31,444 bases of DNA. Origin: JAEUTH01 sp044230205. GTDB lineage: Bacteria; Bacteroidota; Bacteroidia; AKYH767-A; OLB10. Location: positions 1 to 31,444 of the forward strand of contig JBGARN010000037.1 of NCBI GenBank assembly GCA_044230205.1. Direction: 5' to 3'. Within the stretch, counting starts at the first letter, position 1, and the number at the start of each line of letters is the position of its first letter. Both the position numbers and the translations under genes were made by a program. The notes beneath the pieces are model-generated. The model ran no database searches. It was given only the letters and a program-made list of their open reading frames with translations, and was not told the DNA's origin. Positions 1 through 7,888 of the stretch are shown in pieces.

Positions 1-74
1 CCGTTATTATTTATGCCTTGAGCATTTAGAAAATAAGGTACCAAAGCAAGGGTAATTTGCAGTAGTTTTTTCAT
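1..74 (-). CDS. N-terminus of an exported protein (runs off window)
   Basis: An ATG at 72-74 on the minus strand opens a frame that stays open to the window edge, giving about 24 residues. They form a typical signal peptide: MKKLLQ, a hydrophobic stretch, then LNAQ as the likely cleavage region, followed by GINNN. The neighbouring upstream gene on the same strand ends only 47 bp away and has the same kind of signal peptide, so the two are probably co-transcribed and may be related surface proteins. Nothing can be said about function because the mature protein lies outside the window. Confidence 0.6.
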   Translation of the reverse strand, partial: MKKLLQITLALVPYFLNAQGINNN

Positions 75-121
75 TTTGATTCGGGGTATTGGATTAGAAA
101 ACTTATATGTAATTACAATGA

Positions 122-1675
122 TTAATTAATCACTGTAACATCAAAAACAACATTTGATCCCACAGCACGTGCTGTTGCATCTGTATTAGTAAAGACCATC
201 GTTAAGGTATTAGCTGCACTTATATAACTATAAGCAAGACCAATGCCTGTTGGCAAATTAGCCCTTGGATTAACTATTACACTTGAATTAACTGATGCTC
301 CGGTAACAGTTGCTGTTATTACTCTAATAGCGGTATAATTAAATGTAGTGGTATTTGTAACCGTTACACTTGTCTTTAGCACTTTAGTAAGTACAGTTCC
401 GCCATTACCTAATTTAAAATTGGAATTTACATCTAAACCTGCAGTAGGAGTAGCAGTGTTAATACCTAAGCGTGTATTGGTATTATCCCAACAAAATAAG
501 GCACTTCCGGCTAACTGTCCATTGGTATTGGCCGAATAGAAAACTGCACCTGTTGAATTTATTTTGGGGAACAGAACATTATTTGATGTGCCTCCAATAG
601 TTACATTCTGGTTAGAGGTTCCTGTACCGATATTTACAGCACTATTTGTATTTGCACTAATATTTACAGAACCTAAGCTACCACTGGTTGTTCCTCCACC
701 CACTAATATTAAATTTCCTCCTGTACCAGAGCCTGAGGCAGCACCACCCTTTACTGTTAGATCTCCTCCGTTAATGTTGGTTCCACCTGCATTAGGTCCG
801 CGAAGCGTATTGCCATTCGGATTGGTAGCACCATCCCTGCGGCCTATCACTACATTTCGTGTTGAGCAATCAATACGCATAGCCGTATTGGTAGCAATTT
901 GTCCGCCTCCAACCAAAAAAATCAAATCGGAGTTACTTTCAGCAGTACCTACAAGTAAATGCCTTGAACTTGAATATAAATATGCATCATTTGGTCCTCC
1001 GAAGTTTTCTACACCCGGAGAATAATTGGAACTGTTAATACCCATATCAACATAATAAGTGCTGTCAGTTCCATTATCTGCTGTTGCAATAAAATCAGTA
1101 GATGCATTAACGCCATCGCTTTGATTTTGCAGGTTCAATTCCAGGTAACTATCAATACTGCCTTTAAACTTTGCAATTGTTGAGGAAGATGTAGCACCAT
1201 AATCAACCATAAGTTTTTCAGGATTGGTTAAACTAAAAGCAGTTGAGCCAATTCCTACTGCACCATTATTGGTAATTCTCATTCGCTCCACACCATTAGT
1301 TATAACAGGTAAATCATAATTGGATATCGTACCAATTGATTTAGTTGAACTAACAGTATTACCATCAGGAACCCATGCAACTGTGCCGGCATTTCCTGTT
1401 AAAAACGAAACCCAACCTGAACCATCATAAAAGTAAAAACCACTAACACCATCTGTTTGAAATACCAACAACCCTGTTGCCGGAGAAACAATGGCAAGCC
1501 TTTCAACTTGTGTTAACCTGGGAACCAAAAAGCCTTTAGAGGTTGAATAAACATCTAAAACTGCTGAAGCGTCAGGCGTATAGGATACATCACTTATTGC
1601 TGTATTTTGAGCATTTGCAGAAAAAAACGAAATGACAAAGCATGCTGACAGAAAAGTAAATTTTAAAAGTTTCAT
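122..1675 (-). CDS. exported tail-fibre-like surface protein
   Basis: This 517-residue protein begins with a signal peptide (about residues 1-23, ending SANAQ). Residues 38-90 carry the module 'ALDVYSTSKGFLVPRLT... GLLVFQTDGVSGFYFYDGSGW', which is common at the start of large exported Bacteroidota proteins. Further on are beta-spiral-type repeats: RMRITNNGAVGIGS at about 131-144 and RLGINTATPTAGLDVN at about 402-417, resembling phage tail-fibre shafts. Residues 293-335 are very rich in Gly, Ser, Thr and Asn. The last 90 residues are Thr/Val/Asn-rich and probably all beta. I see no lipobox, enzyme motif or obvious T9SS C-terminal domain, nor the catalytic end of an intramolecular chaperone domain. 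A fibrous cell-surface or adhesin role is an inference from composition; the exact function is unknown. Confidence 0.7.
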   Translation of the reverse strand: MKLLKFTFLSACFVISFFSANAQNTAISDVSYTPDASAVLDVYSTSKGFLVPRLTQVERLAIVSPATGLLVFQTDGVSGFYFYDGSGWVSFLTGNAGTVAWVPDGNTVSSTKSIGTISNYDLPVITNGVERMRITNNGAVGIGSTAFSLTNPEKLMVDYGATSSSTIAKFKGSIDSYLELNLQNQSDGVNASTDFIATADNGTDSTYYVDMGINSSNYSPGVENFGGPNDAYLYSSSRHLLVGTAESNSDLIFLVGGGQIATNTAMRIDCSTRNVVIGRRDGATNPNGNTLRGPNAGGTNINGGDLTVKGGAASGSGTGGNLILVGGGTTSGSLGSVNISANTNSAVNIGTGTSNQNVTIGGTSNNVLFPKINSTGAVFYSANTNGQLAGSALFCWDNTNTRLGINTATPTAGLDVNSNFKLGNGGTVLTKVLKTSVTVTNTTTFNYTAIRVITATVTGASVNSSVIVNPRANLPTGIGLAYSYISAANTLTMVFTNTDATARAVGSNVVFDVTVIN

Positions 1676-1691
1676 AGTAGGGGGAGTGTTA

Positions 1692-1725
1692 CAAATATGA
1701 AAAGCTATAAAGTTGGCTAAACAAA
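1692..1725 (-). promoter_or_regulatory. candidate Bacteroidota promoter for the 517-aa surface protein
   Basis: Read on the minus strand, TTTG (1722-1725) is followed after 22 bases by CATATTTG (1692-1699). This is one mismatch from the Bacteroidota -7 consensus TAnnTTTG and lies 16 bp before the ATG. The TTG spacing falls within the usual range for this class. Confidence 0.4.
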
Positions 1726-1876
1726 CAATTATTTGGGTGTATTTATATTATTACGGGGTTAAAATTAATAATAAACTTTTTGTCTTACAAGAAAAATGAA
1801 AAATAATTTCAGAAAAGCTATCGTTAACCTAGTCTTTTTTATAGTGATTATTCGCGTCCCGGTTGATTAATGGCAC

Positions 1877-1904
1877 AAAAAAAACCGCAGCAGACACTGC
1901 GGTT
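1877..1904 (-). terminator. rho-independent terminator of the small heme lipoprotein gene
   Basis: On the minus strand the 8-bp stem AACCGCAG/CTGCGGTT (1897-1904 with 1883-1890) encloses a 6-base loop and runs directly into eight T residues. It lies about 35 bp after the stop of the 77-residue gene at 1939-2172. Confidence 0.85.
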
Positions 1905-1938
1905 CATTATTAAACTTTTAAATTTAGTAATCTATTGG

Positions 1939-2172
1939 TTATTGCACAGCTGCAATATCTTTATTGGAATGGCAAACTTTGCAGGCAACAACATTTTGAA
2001 TTTGCTTTTCAGTTCCAATTTCATTCAACTTAATAACACTGTTTGGAACTCCTTTTTGAGCAGGACATATATTAATGCCTGCAGTTTGTTCAATTTTTAT
2101 TTCTTCTTTCTGGCAAGAAACAGTAACAGTGATGATTGAGATAATAAACATTAAGGTTACAAGTTTTTTCAT
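1939..2172 (-). CDS. 77-residue lipoprotein with a CxxCH heme-binding motif
   Basis: The product starts with a lipoprotein signal peptide: MKK, a hydrophobic stretch, then TVSC with Cys20 as the lipidated residue, followed by acidic/Lys residues. Near the C-terminus is C64-K-V-C67-H68-S, a textbook CxxCH motif for covalent heme c attachment. Another Cys is at position 36. The mature chain is only about 57 residues, shorter than the usual c-type cytochrome (about 80 or more), and I see no clear Met ligand after the motif. A TAnnTTTG promoter and a strong terminator flank it, so it is a complete single-gene unit rather than a fragment. It could be a minimal heme-carrying lipoprotein in the periplasm or outer membrane. 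Alternatively, the Cys pair may bind a metal or form a disulfide. Confidence 0.7.
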   Translation of the reverse strand: MKKLVTLMFIISIITVTVSCQKEEIKIEQTAGINICPAQKGVPNSVIKLNEIGTEKQIQNVVACKVCHSNKDIAAVQ

Positions 2173-2206
2173 GAGTATATCTTGTTAAGGGTTCGAATTG
2201 CAATAC

Positions 2207-2214
2207 CAAATATA
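2207..2214 (-). promoter_or_regulatory. -7 promoter element (TATATTTG) of the small heme lipoprotein
   Basis: The minus strand reads TATATTTG, an exact match to TAnnTTTG, 34 bp before the ATG at 2172. I see no clear TTG box at the expected upstream distance. Confidence 0.4.
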
Positions 2215-2396
2215 ATAACATTAGTTAAAGTAATTTTAATATGAATAAGTATGACCAAAATTTGACACTTAGACTTGATAGACGTTATAGGGCAATTGAT
2301 AGTTAACACTTGTAAATATTATCACTTTCAGAAGTGAAAGCACATGCAAAAACTGTTTCTTTCGAAAAAAGAATACTTTAGTACAAACTTTTAGTT

Positions 2397-4235
2397 ATGA
2401 TTCCACTACGTCACCTTTTAAGTTTAGTTTGCATTATATTCGCCTCTGCTACTTTTATTTCATTTACTATCTCCCCCACTGTTAATATGGATACAGCGTT
2501 ACTGAACGATTCAAACACCACTTCAGAAGTCATTAAGGATAACAAGCTTATCATTTATCAAATGATGACAAGGCTTTTTGGCAATAAAAAGAACACCAAC
2601 AAATTTTATGGAACTATAGAAGAAAATGGTACCGGAAAATTCAATGATATTAACGATGTGGCACTTCAGGAATTGAAAAAATTCGGAATTACTCATGTCT
2701 GGTACACGGGCATTATTGAACATGCAACACTAACTGACTATAGCAAGTATGGAATTAAGCAAGATGATGCAGATGTTGTAAAGGGTCGTGCAGGTTCACC
2801 TTATGCTATTAAAGATTATTATGATGTTAATCCTGATCTTGCTGAAGATGTAATTAAACGTATGACCGAGTTCGAAAATCTGGTAACACGAACGCATAAG
2901 AATGGATTAAAAGTAATTATTGATTTTGTACCAAATCATGTGGCTCGTACGTATAATAGTGATGTTAAACCAACAGGCATAAAAGATCTCGGAGAAGGAG
3001 ATAACAAAACTGAATCATTTAATCAGCAAAATAATTTCTATTACCTGCCCGGCAAAACATTCATGGTTCCAAAGGAGTTTAATCCTTTAGGTAAGGCTAT
3101 TGGGAATGGTGAAGATGGCCGTTATGCTGAAAATCCTGCTAAAGCTACCGGTAATGATATTTTTACAGAGGCACCTACAGTAAACGATTGGTTTGAAACC
3201 ACCAAGCTGAATTATGGTGTGGACTTTCAAAATCACAGAGCTAAACATTTTACTCCCATACCAAATACCTGGGTTAAAATGAAAGACATTTTACTTTATT
3301 GGGCCGGAAAACAAATTGATGGATTCAGATGTGATGTTGCAGAAATGGTTCCGGCAGAGTTCTGGAATTATGCTATTCCACTGGTAAAGAAAGACTACCC
3401 GGAAATAATTTTTATAGCTGAAATTTATACGCCCTCCAGTTACAGAAAATATATTGACGAAGCCCACTTCGATTATCTCTATGATAAAGTTGGGTTATAT
3501 GATGCTATCCGAAGGCTTACAACAGGCAAAGGAACTACTCATGACCTGACGAATTGCTGGAAAAATGAAACCCGGAATATTTCCAACCATATGGTTCGAT
3601 TTATGGAAAATCATGATGAACAACGCATAGCCTCTGATTTTTTTGCGGGTAATGCTTATGATGCAATACCAGGAATGGTAGTAACAGCCACAATGAATTC
3701 AGGGCCATTGTTAATTTATTTTGGACAGGAAGTCGGGGAAAAAGCTGAAGACGCTGAAGGTTTTTCTACTGCTGACGGGCGGACTACAATTTTTGATTAT
3801 TGGGGGGTTCCTGCCCACCAGGCTTGGATGAATGATGGTAAATTTGATGGAGGTAAGCTTACAGAAGAACAAAAAAAACTTCGCAACTTTTACAAAACTC
3901 TCTTTAAAATTTGTTCTGAAAATAAAGCTGTACGCGAAGGTGGTTTTTATGAACTTCAGCAGGCACAGCAGCATAATCACTACTATAATGATAGTCTCAG
4001 GTTTTCTTATTTACGATTTACTACGGATGAAAAATTACTGATTGTTTGCAATTTTGATAAACAACATTCATTTGAAGGAACAATAGTCATTCCGGAAGAA
4101 GTTATAAAGCAGTTGTCTATAAATCTGAACAGTGATGCTATTGATTTACTAAATGATAAAAACCTAAAATGCAATAATCAAGGCGTTCAAGTTAAGTTAC
4201 CTCCTATGCAGGCCTGTATTATTAAACTCAATTAA
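2397..4235 (+). CDS. exported GH13 alpha-amylase family glycoside hydrolase
   Basis: The 612-residue product has an N-terminal signal peptide (hydrophobic stretch about residues 6-27) and so acts in the periplasm or outside the cell. The GH13 barrel starts at about residue 50 (IIYQMMTRLF). All four conserved regions are visible: DFVPNHV (region I), GFRCDVAEM with nucleophile Asp313 (II), FIAEIY with acid/base Glu342 (III) and FMENHDEQR with Asp407 (IV). The C-terminal 90 residues look like the usual beta-sandwich domain C. It should hydrolyse alpha-glucans or maltodextrins; the exact specificity cannot be read. The next gene, 19 bp downstream, is a sugar transporter, which suggests degradation coupled to uptake. 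A weak promoter-like TACTTTAG lies at 2374-2381. Confidence 0.92.
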   Translation: MIPLRHLLSLVCIIFASATFISFTISPTVNMDTALLNDSNTTSEVIKDNKLIIYQMMTRLFGNKKNTNKFYGTIEENGTGKFNDINDVALQELKKFGITHVWYTGIIEHATLTDYSKYGIKQDDADVVKGRAGSPYAIKDYYDVNPDLAEDVIKRMTEFENLVTRTHKNGLKVIIDFVPNHVARTYNSDVKPTGIKDLGEGDNKTESFNQQNNFYYLPGKTFMVPKEFNPLGKAIGNGEDGRYAENPAKATGNDIFTEAPTVNDWFETTKLNYGVDFQNHRAKHFTPIPNTWVKMKDILLYWAGKQIDGFRCDVAEMVPAEFWNYAIPLVKKDYPEIIFIAEIYTPSSYRKYIDEAHFDYLYDKVGLYDAIRRLTTGKGTTHDLTNCWKNETRNISNHMVRFMENHDEQRIASDFFAGNAYDAIPGMVVTATMNSGPLLIYFGQEVGEKAEDAEGFSTADGRTTIFDYWGVPAHQAWMNDGKFDGGKLTEEQKKLRNFYKTLFKICSENKAVREGGFYELQQAQQHNHYYNDSLRFSYLRFTTDEKLLIVCNFDKQHSFEGTIVIPEEVIKQLSINLNSDAIDLLNDKNLKCNNQGVQVKLPPMQACIIKLN

Positions 4236-4254
4236 CTTTCAACAACTTTATTTT

Positions 4255-5583
4255 ATGACACAACAATCAAAACCAAAACTCAGTTTTTTGCAAATATTCA
4301 ATATGAGTTTCGGTTTTCTTGGCATCCAGTTTGGATTTGCATTGCAAAACTCCAACGTAAGCCGCATTTTTCAGACTTTAGGTGCTAACCAGGATGAAAT
4401 ACCCATTTTGTGGATTGCTGCACCCGTTACCGGTTTGCTTGTTCAGCCTATAATTGGTTACCTGAGTGACAATACCTGGCATAAGCGCTGGGGAAGACGC
4501 AGGCCTTTCTTTTTTATTGGTGCAATGCTCGCTTCAATTGCTTTAATATTTATGCCTAATTCATCGGCACTATGGATTGCAGGAGGCTTACTGTGGATTT
4601 TAGATGCTTCCATAAATATTTCAATGGAACCCTTCAGGGCATTTGTTGGCGATATGTTGCCCAGCCGCCAGCGCACGCTTGGATTTGCAACGCAGAGTTT
4701 TTTCATTGGCATTGGCGCTGTTGTAGCAAGCATATTGCCATGGATGTTTGCTAACTGGTTTCACGTTAGCAATACTGCTGCAGAAGGAATGGTGCCCGAT
4801 TCAGTAAAATACTCCTTTTATATTGGTGCTATAGTTTTCTTCTGTGCTGTACTCTATACCGTTTTAACTACAAAAGAATATCCTCCGGGAACAAACGGCA
4901 TGCATGAAATTGAGAAAAATAAATTATCGCTCTCGCAGTTTCTGAGCGAAACGTTTAAAGGCATTTTACAAATGCCGAAAACCATGAAACAACTTGCAGT
5001 TGTTCAGTTTTTTACCTGGTACGCTTTGTTCTGTATGTGGATTTACACCACCAGCGCTGTAACCAGCAGCATATACGGAACTACAGATCCTACTTCAGCG
5101 GCATTTAATAAAGGAGCCGATTGGGTTGGAATTTGCTTTGCAGCTTACAGTGCAGTGGCAGCCCTTGCTGCTTTCTTTCTGCCACCATTGGCCAAACTAT
5201 TTTCCCGCAGAATAACTTATATTATATGCCTGGTTTCAGGAGCGCTGGGATTAATTTCAATAGCATACATTAAAAACCCTGACTTATTACTTTTAAGCAT
5301 GGTAGGCGTTGGTGTTGCATGGGCAGGCATTTTATCAATGCCTTATGCAATTCTTGCCGGGGCATTACCATCAGGCAAAATGGGCTACTTTATGGGAGTG
5401 TTTAACTTCTTTATAGTAATACCGCAAATTGTTGCATCCTTTTCACTTGGCCCGCTTTTAAAACATGTGTTTAACAATCATCCCGAGAACATGCTGCTAT
5501 TTGGAGGTTGTTCCATGTTGCTGGCTGCTGCAATTTGCCTGACGGTTAACGACAGTGATGATATCAAAACCTCTGCCGTTTAA
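4255..5583 (+). CDS. MFS sugar transporter, SLC45/GPH-like (maltose or sucrose type)
   Basis: This 442-residue protein has about twelve hydrophobic segments and no signal peptide, as expected for a major facilitator permease of the inner membrane. The loop after the second segment reads RWGRRRPFFFIGA, the R-x-G-R-R-R-P-F signature shared by SLC45-type and bacterial maltose/sucrose proton symporters. Early residues GIQFGFALQNSNVSRIFQTLGA also fit that family. It lies 19 bp after the GH13 amylase and almost certainly shares its transcript, so the likely substrate is the maltose or maltodextrin released in the periplasm. Substrate is inferred from context; the family call is firm. Confidence 0.88.
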   Translation: MTQQSKPKLSFLQIFNMSFGFLGIQFGFALQNSNVSRIFQTLGANQDEIPILWIAAPVTGLLVQPIIGYLSDNTWHKRWGRRRPFFFIGAMLASIALIFMPNSSALWIAGGLLWILDASINISMEPFRAFVGDMLPSRQRTLGFATQSFFIGIGAVVASILPWMFANWFHVSNTAAEGMVPDSVKYSFYIGAIVFFCAVLYTVLTTKEYPPGTNGMHEIEKNKLSLSQFLSETFKGILQMPKTMKQLAVVQFFTWYALFCMWIYTTSAVTSSIYGTTDPTSAAFNKGADWVGICFAAYSAVAALAAFFLPPLAKLFSRRITYIICLVSGALGLISIAYIKNPDLLLLSMVGVGVAWAGILSMPYAILAGALPSGKMGYFMGVFNFFIVIPQIVASFSLGPLLKHVFNNHPENMLLFGGCSMLLAAAICLTVNDSDDIKTSAV

Positions 5584-5601
5584 TTTCACTTTTGCATTGA
5601 A

Positions 5602-6486
5602 ATGACTGAAAAGGTATTACTTGCAGGCAATGGCATTAACAATATTGACAGTGATCATGCTTACAGATGGAGTGATCTTGTTAAAGACCTGATAAAAGAA
5701 TTTTCCGGCAGTAAAAAAATAAAAAGTGACGGTAAACCATTTACGCTTTTGTATGAAGAAATTGTTTCTGCTGCACTATGTCATGGCAACATTAAAGAAA
5801 ACGATATTAAAAATTTTATTGCTGATAAAACTATTGACATCATTCACCCTAATGAAATACATCAAGCCTTAACTGAACTGAATTTTAAAAATATTCTTAC
5901 CACCAATTATGATTATAACTTAGAATTTAACTTAAAATCAGATTATAAAAACTATATAAACCTGGGTTTTAAAAAAGAGAAACTATATAGTTTATACAGG
6001 CATCATGCAATTGGCGAAACCAATTTCTGGCATATACATGGAGAGGCGCGGAATCCGCAATCCATCAATCTTGGCTATGAACAATATGGCGGTTACCTTC
6101 AGTTTATCCGCAATTATATTATTCATGGAATTGAAGATGACAAGGGTAAAAAAATCCTGAAACCACTCATACATCGTTTACACTACCCGCTTAAAGACAT
6201 TTATTCATGGGTTGATTTTTTCTTTAGCAAAAACATTTTCATTACCGGGCTTACACTGGACTTTAATGAAATGCATTTATGGTGGTTACTCTCATTCAGG
6301 CAAAGGCTTAAGCTAACAAAATTCAATCGCCTTGATAATTCGATAACCTATTTCTATCCCAAAAAGTTTACTAACAAAGCTAAATGCGATTTACTCCAGA
6401 GCCTGGGGGTAAATTCTATTTGCATCAATGCTGATGAAAAGAAGTTTTATGATAAAGTAATTGCCCTTCTAAAATCATCTTCCTAA
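5602..6486 (+). CDS. solitary SIR2-like (NAD-binding) protein
   Basis: The 294-residue cytoplasmic protein shows a SIR2-like Rossmann layout. LLAGNGIN (residues 6-13) is the nucleotide-binding loop, LTTNYD (99-104) the conserved Asn/Asp strand, HIHG (144-147) the catalytic His motif, and FITGLTLDFNEMHLWW (213-228) the C-terminal part of the fold. This matches the bacterial SIR2_2 class rather than classical protein deacetylases, because no zinc Cys pairs are seen. Proteins of this class are often NAD hydrolases in phage defence, but those usually carry or neighbour a sensor domain, and none is visible here. The gene lies 18 bp after the transporter, with CACTTTTG at 5587-5594 as a possible own -7 box. 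The activity is not proven by sequence. Confidence 0.75.
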   Translation: MTEKVLLAGNGINNIDSDHAYRWSDLVKDLIKEFSGSKKIKSDGKPFTLLYEEIVSAALCHGNIKENDIKNFIADKTIDIIHPNEIHQALTELNFKNILTTNYDYNLEFNLKSDYKNYINLGFKKEKLYSLYRHHAIGETNFWHIHGEARNPQSINLGYEQYGGYLQFIRNYIIHGIEDDKGKKILKPLIHRLHYPLKDIYSWVDFFFSKNIFITGLTLDFNEMHLWWLLSFRQRLKLTKFNRLDNSITYFYPKKFTNKAKCDLLQSLGVNSICINADEKKFYDKVIALLKSSS

Positions 6487-6495
6487 ATAAAGAAT

Positions 6496-6515
6496 AAGTT
6501 ATTCAAAAATAACTT
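6496..6515. terminator. weak hairpin between two convergent genes
   Basis: AAGTTATT (6496-6503) pairs perfectly with AATAACTT (6508-6515) around a CAAA loop, in the 41-bp gap between the SIR2-like gene (plus) and purK (minus). The stem is AT-rich and no long T tract follows, so termination may be weak or Rho-assisted. Confidence 0.4.
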
Positions 6516-6527
6516 CAGCTGTTTTGG

Positions 6528-7661
6528 TTATGAAATTACTTTAAGAGTTTTCATAATTTTATTAGCGCTGCTTAAAGCAACATCCAAATTTTTATTCACT
6601 ACAGTTACATGTCCCATTTTACGAAATGGTTTGGTAATTTTTTTTCCATAGAGATGAATGTATGCTCCGGGTATTTTTAATACATCATCAAGTCCTTCAT
6701 ATTTAGCTTCACCTGTATAATTTTTCTCTCCCAGAATATTTACCATCGCGGCTGGTTGAGTAATTTCAGTGGAGCCTAAAGGCAAATTAAAAATTGCACG
6801 CAAATGCTGCTCATATTGCGAAGTTATATTTCCTTCAATTGTTTGATGGCCGCTGTTATGCGGCCGTGGAGCAATTTCATTCACTAAAATTTTTCCATCG
6901 CGGGTAACAAACATTTCTACAGCAAGTATTCCAATCAGCCCAAGCTCGCTGATTAAACGCAAGGCAATGGTTTCTGCTTCACTTTCTATTGCCGGTGAAA
7001 TGGCTGCCGGGCTGAATAGCAGTTCCACTAAATTTGCTTCAGCATTAAAAACCATTTCAACTGCAGGATAACTTTTAGTTTCGCCATCGGCATTACGCGT
7101 CACTATTACAGATATTTCTTTTTCAAAATCAACGCATTCCTCAATAACACTTGGTTCGTCAAATGCTGTATTCAGATCACTTGCAGCGTTAAGCTTTCTT
7201 ACACCTTTGCCGTCATATCCGGCTGTGCGTGTCTTTTGTATTAAAGGAAATTTATCTTTTAAAATTTGCGACTTGTTTTCTACCAAATAAAAATCAGCAG
7301 TCGGAATATTGTGTTCTTTATAGAACAACTTTTGCAAGCCCTTATCCTGCACCATTTTTAACAGGTGTGGTTGAGGATATACTTTTTTTCCTTGTTGCTC
7401 CAGCTTTATCAATGCATCTGTATTGACATGTTCTATTTCCACAGTAACAATATCACATGGCTGTGCAAATTGCATTACAGCATCATAATCCTTAAAAGAA
7501 GCATTTACAAACCGGGTGCATAAATTTTTACATGGTGCATCGGCATCGGCATCAAGCACATAGGAAGTAATATTATAATCAGCTGCCTTTTGCAATAACA
7601 TTTTGCCAAGCTGCCCGCCCCCAAGTATGCCCAGTGTTTTATTAATCGAACTTGAATTCAT
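6528..7661 (-). CDS. purK: 5-(carboxyamino)imidazole ribonucleotide synthase
   Basis: The 377-residue product begins with LGILGGGQLGKML (about residues 10-22), the N-terminal Rossmann signature of PurK. It continues with an ATP-grasp domain: QKTRTAGYDGKGV, the VIEECVDFEKEISVIV strand and VNEIAPRPHNSGH with the metal-binding Glu/Asn pair. It catalyses the ATP- and bicarbonate-dependent carboxylation of AIR to N5-CAIR in purine synthesis. Length is normal. It is divergent from hpt and adk, which also act in purine metabolism. A near-consensus -7 box (TATCATTG, minus strand, 7666-7673) lies only 4 bp before the ATG. Confidence 0.96.
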   Translation of the reverse strand: MNSSSINKTLGILGGGQLGKMLLQKAADYNITSYVLDADADAPCKNLCTRFVNASFKDYDAVMQFAQPCDIVTVEIEHVNTDALIKLEQQGKKVYPQPHLLKMVQDKGLQKLFYKEHNIPTADFYLVENKSQILKDKFPLIQKTRTAGYDGKGVRKLNAASDLNTAFDEPSVIEECVDFEKEISVIVTRNADGETKSYPAVEMVFNAEANLVELLFSPAAISPAIESEAETIALRLISELGLIGILAVEMFVTRDGKILVNEIAPRPHNSGHQTIEGNITSQYEQHLRAIFNLPLGSTEITQPAAMVNILGEKNYTGEAKYEGLDDVLKIPGAYIHLYGKKITKPFRKMGHVTVVNKNLDVALSSANKIMKTLKVIS

Positions 7662-7665
7662 GCTG

Positions 7666-7673
7666 CAATGATA
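7666..7673 (-). promoter_or_regulatory. possible -7 element of purK
   Basis: The minus strand reads TATCATTG, one mismatch from TAnnTTTG, just 4 bp before the purK ATG. If real, transcription would start at or very near the start codon, giving an almost leaderless mRNA. It may be a chance match. Confidence 0.22.
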
Positions 7674-7703
7674 GTTGATTTATTTTTTTTTAAGTTTTTA
7701 GAT

Positions 7704-7751
7704 TGGAAGTTTGAGAGTCTGGAAGTTCGAAAATTTGCAAGTTCATCAGTT
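7704..7751. repeat. three degenerate 16-bp tandem units in an intergenic region
   Basis: Units starting at 7704, 7720 and 7736 all follow the pattern TGGAAGTTYGA plus five variable bases, with an exact 16-bp period. The first two units agree at 12 of 16 positions and all four differences are transitions. A weaker unit with AAGTT lies just upstream at about 7690. The array sits in the 227-bp space between the divergent purK and hpt genes. Confidence 0.6.
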
Positions 7752-7859
7752 AAATAGACATTAAGATGATATTAATTAACTGAGCAATCAAACAGCAAAC
7801 TCTTAAACTTATATACGTATAAACTCATGAACCCACCCACTATCCCTGAATAAAAAAAC

Positions 7860-7867
7860 TATCTTCG
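7860..7867 (+). promoter_or_regulatory. candidate -7 element of the hpt-adk-obgE operon
   Basis: TATCTTCG is one mismatch from TAnnTTTG and lies 21 bp before the hpt ATG, a usual distance. No convincing TTG box is seen upstream. Confidence 0.35.
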
Positions 7868-7888
7868 CGCAACTTTTACAAAACAGGT

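Noticed and set aside
564..1025. 153-codon plus-strand frame rich in Pro and Val
   Set aside because: It is the antisense of the Gly/Asn/Thr-rich part of the surface protein at 122-1675; its odd composition comes from that repeat-rich coding sequence and it has no signal or domain.
2325..2340. Short hairpin CTTTCA-GAAG-TGAAAG upstream of the amylase gene
   Set aside because: A 6-bp stem in an AT-rich gap is expected by chance and has no T tract or other support as a terminator or riboswitch.
5602..6486. A multi-gene phage-defence island around the SIR2-like protein
   Set aside because: All neighbours are metabolic or transport genes and no nuclease, STAND ATPase, HerA, Argonaute or SLOG partner is present.
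7704..7751. Possible CRISPR array
   Set aside because: Units are 16 bp, degenerate and have no spacers; no cas genes are near.
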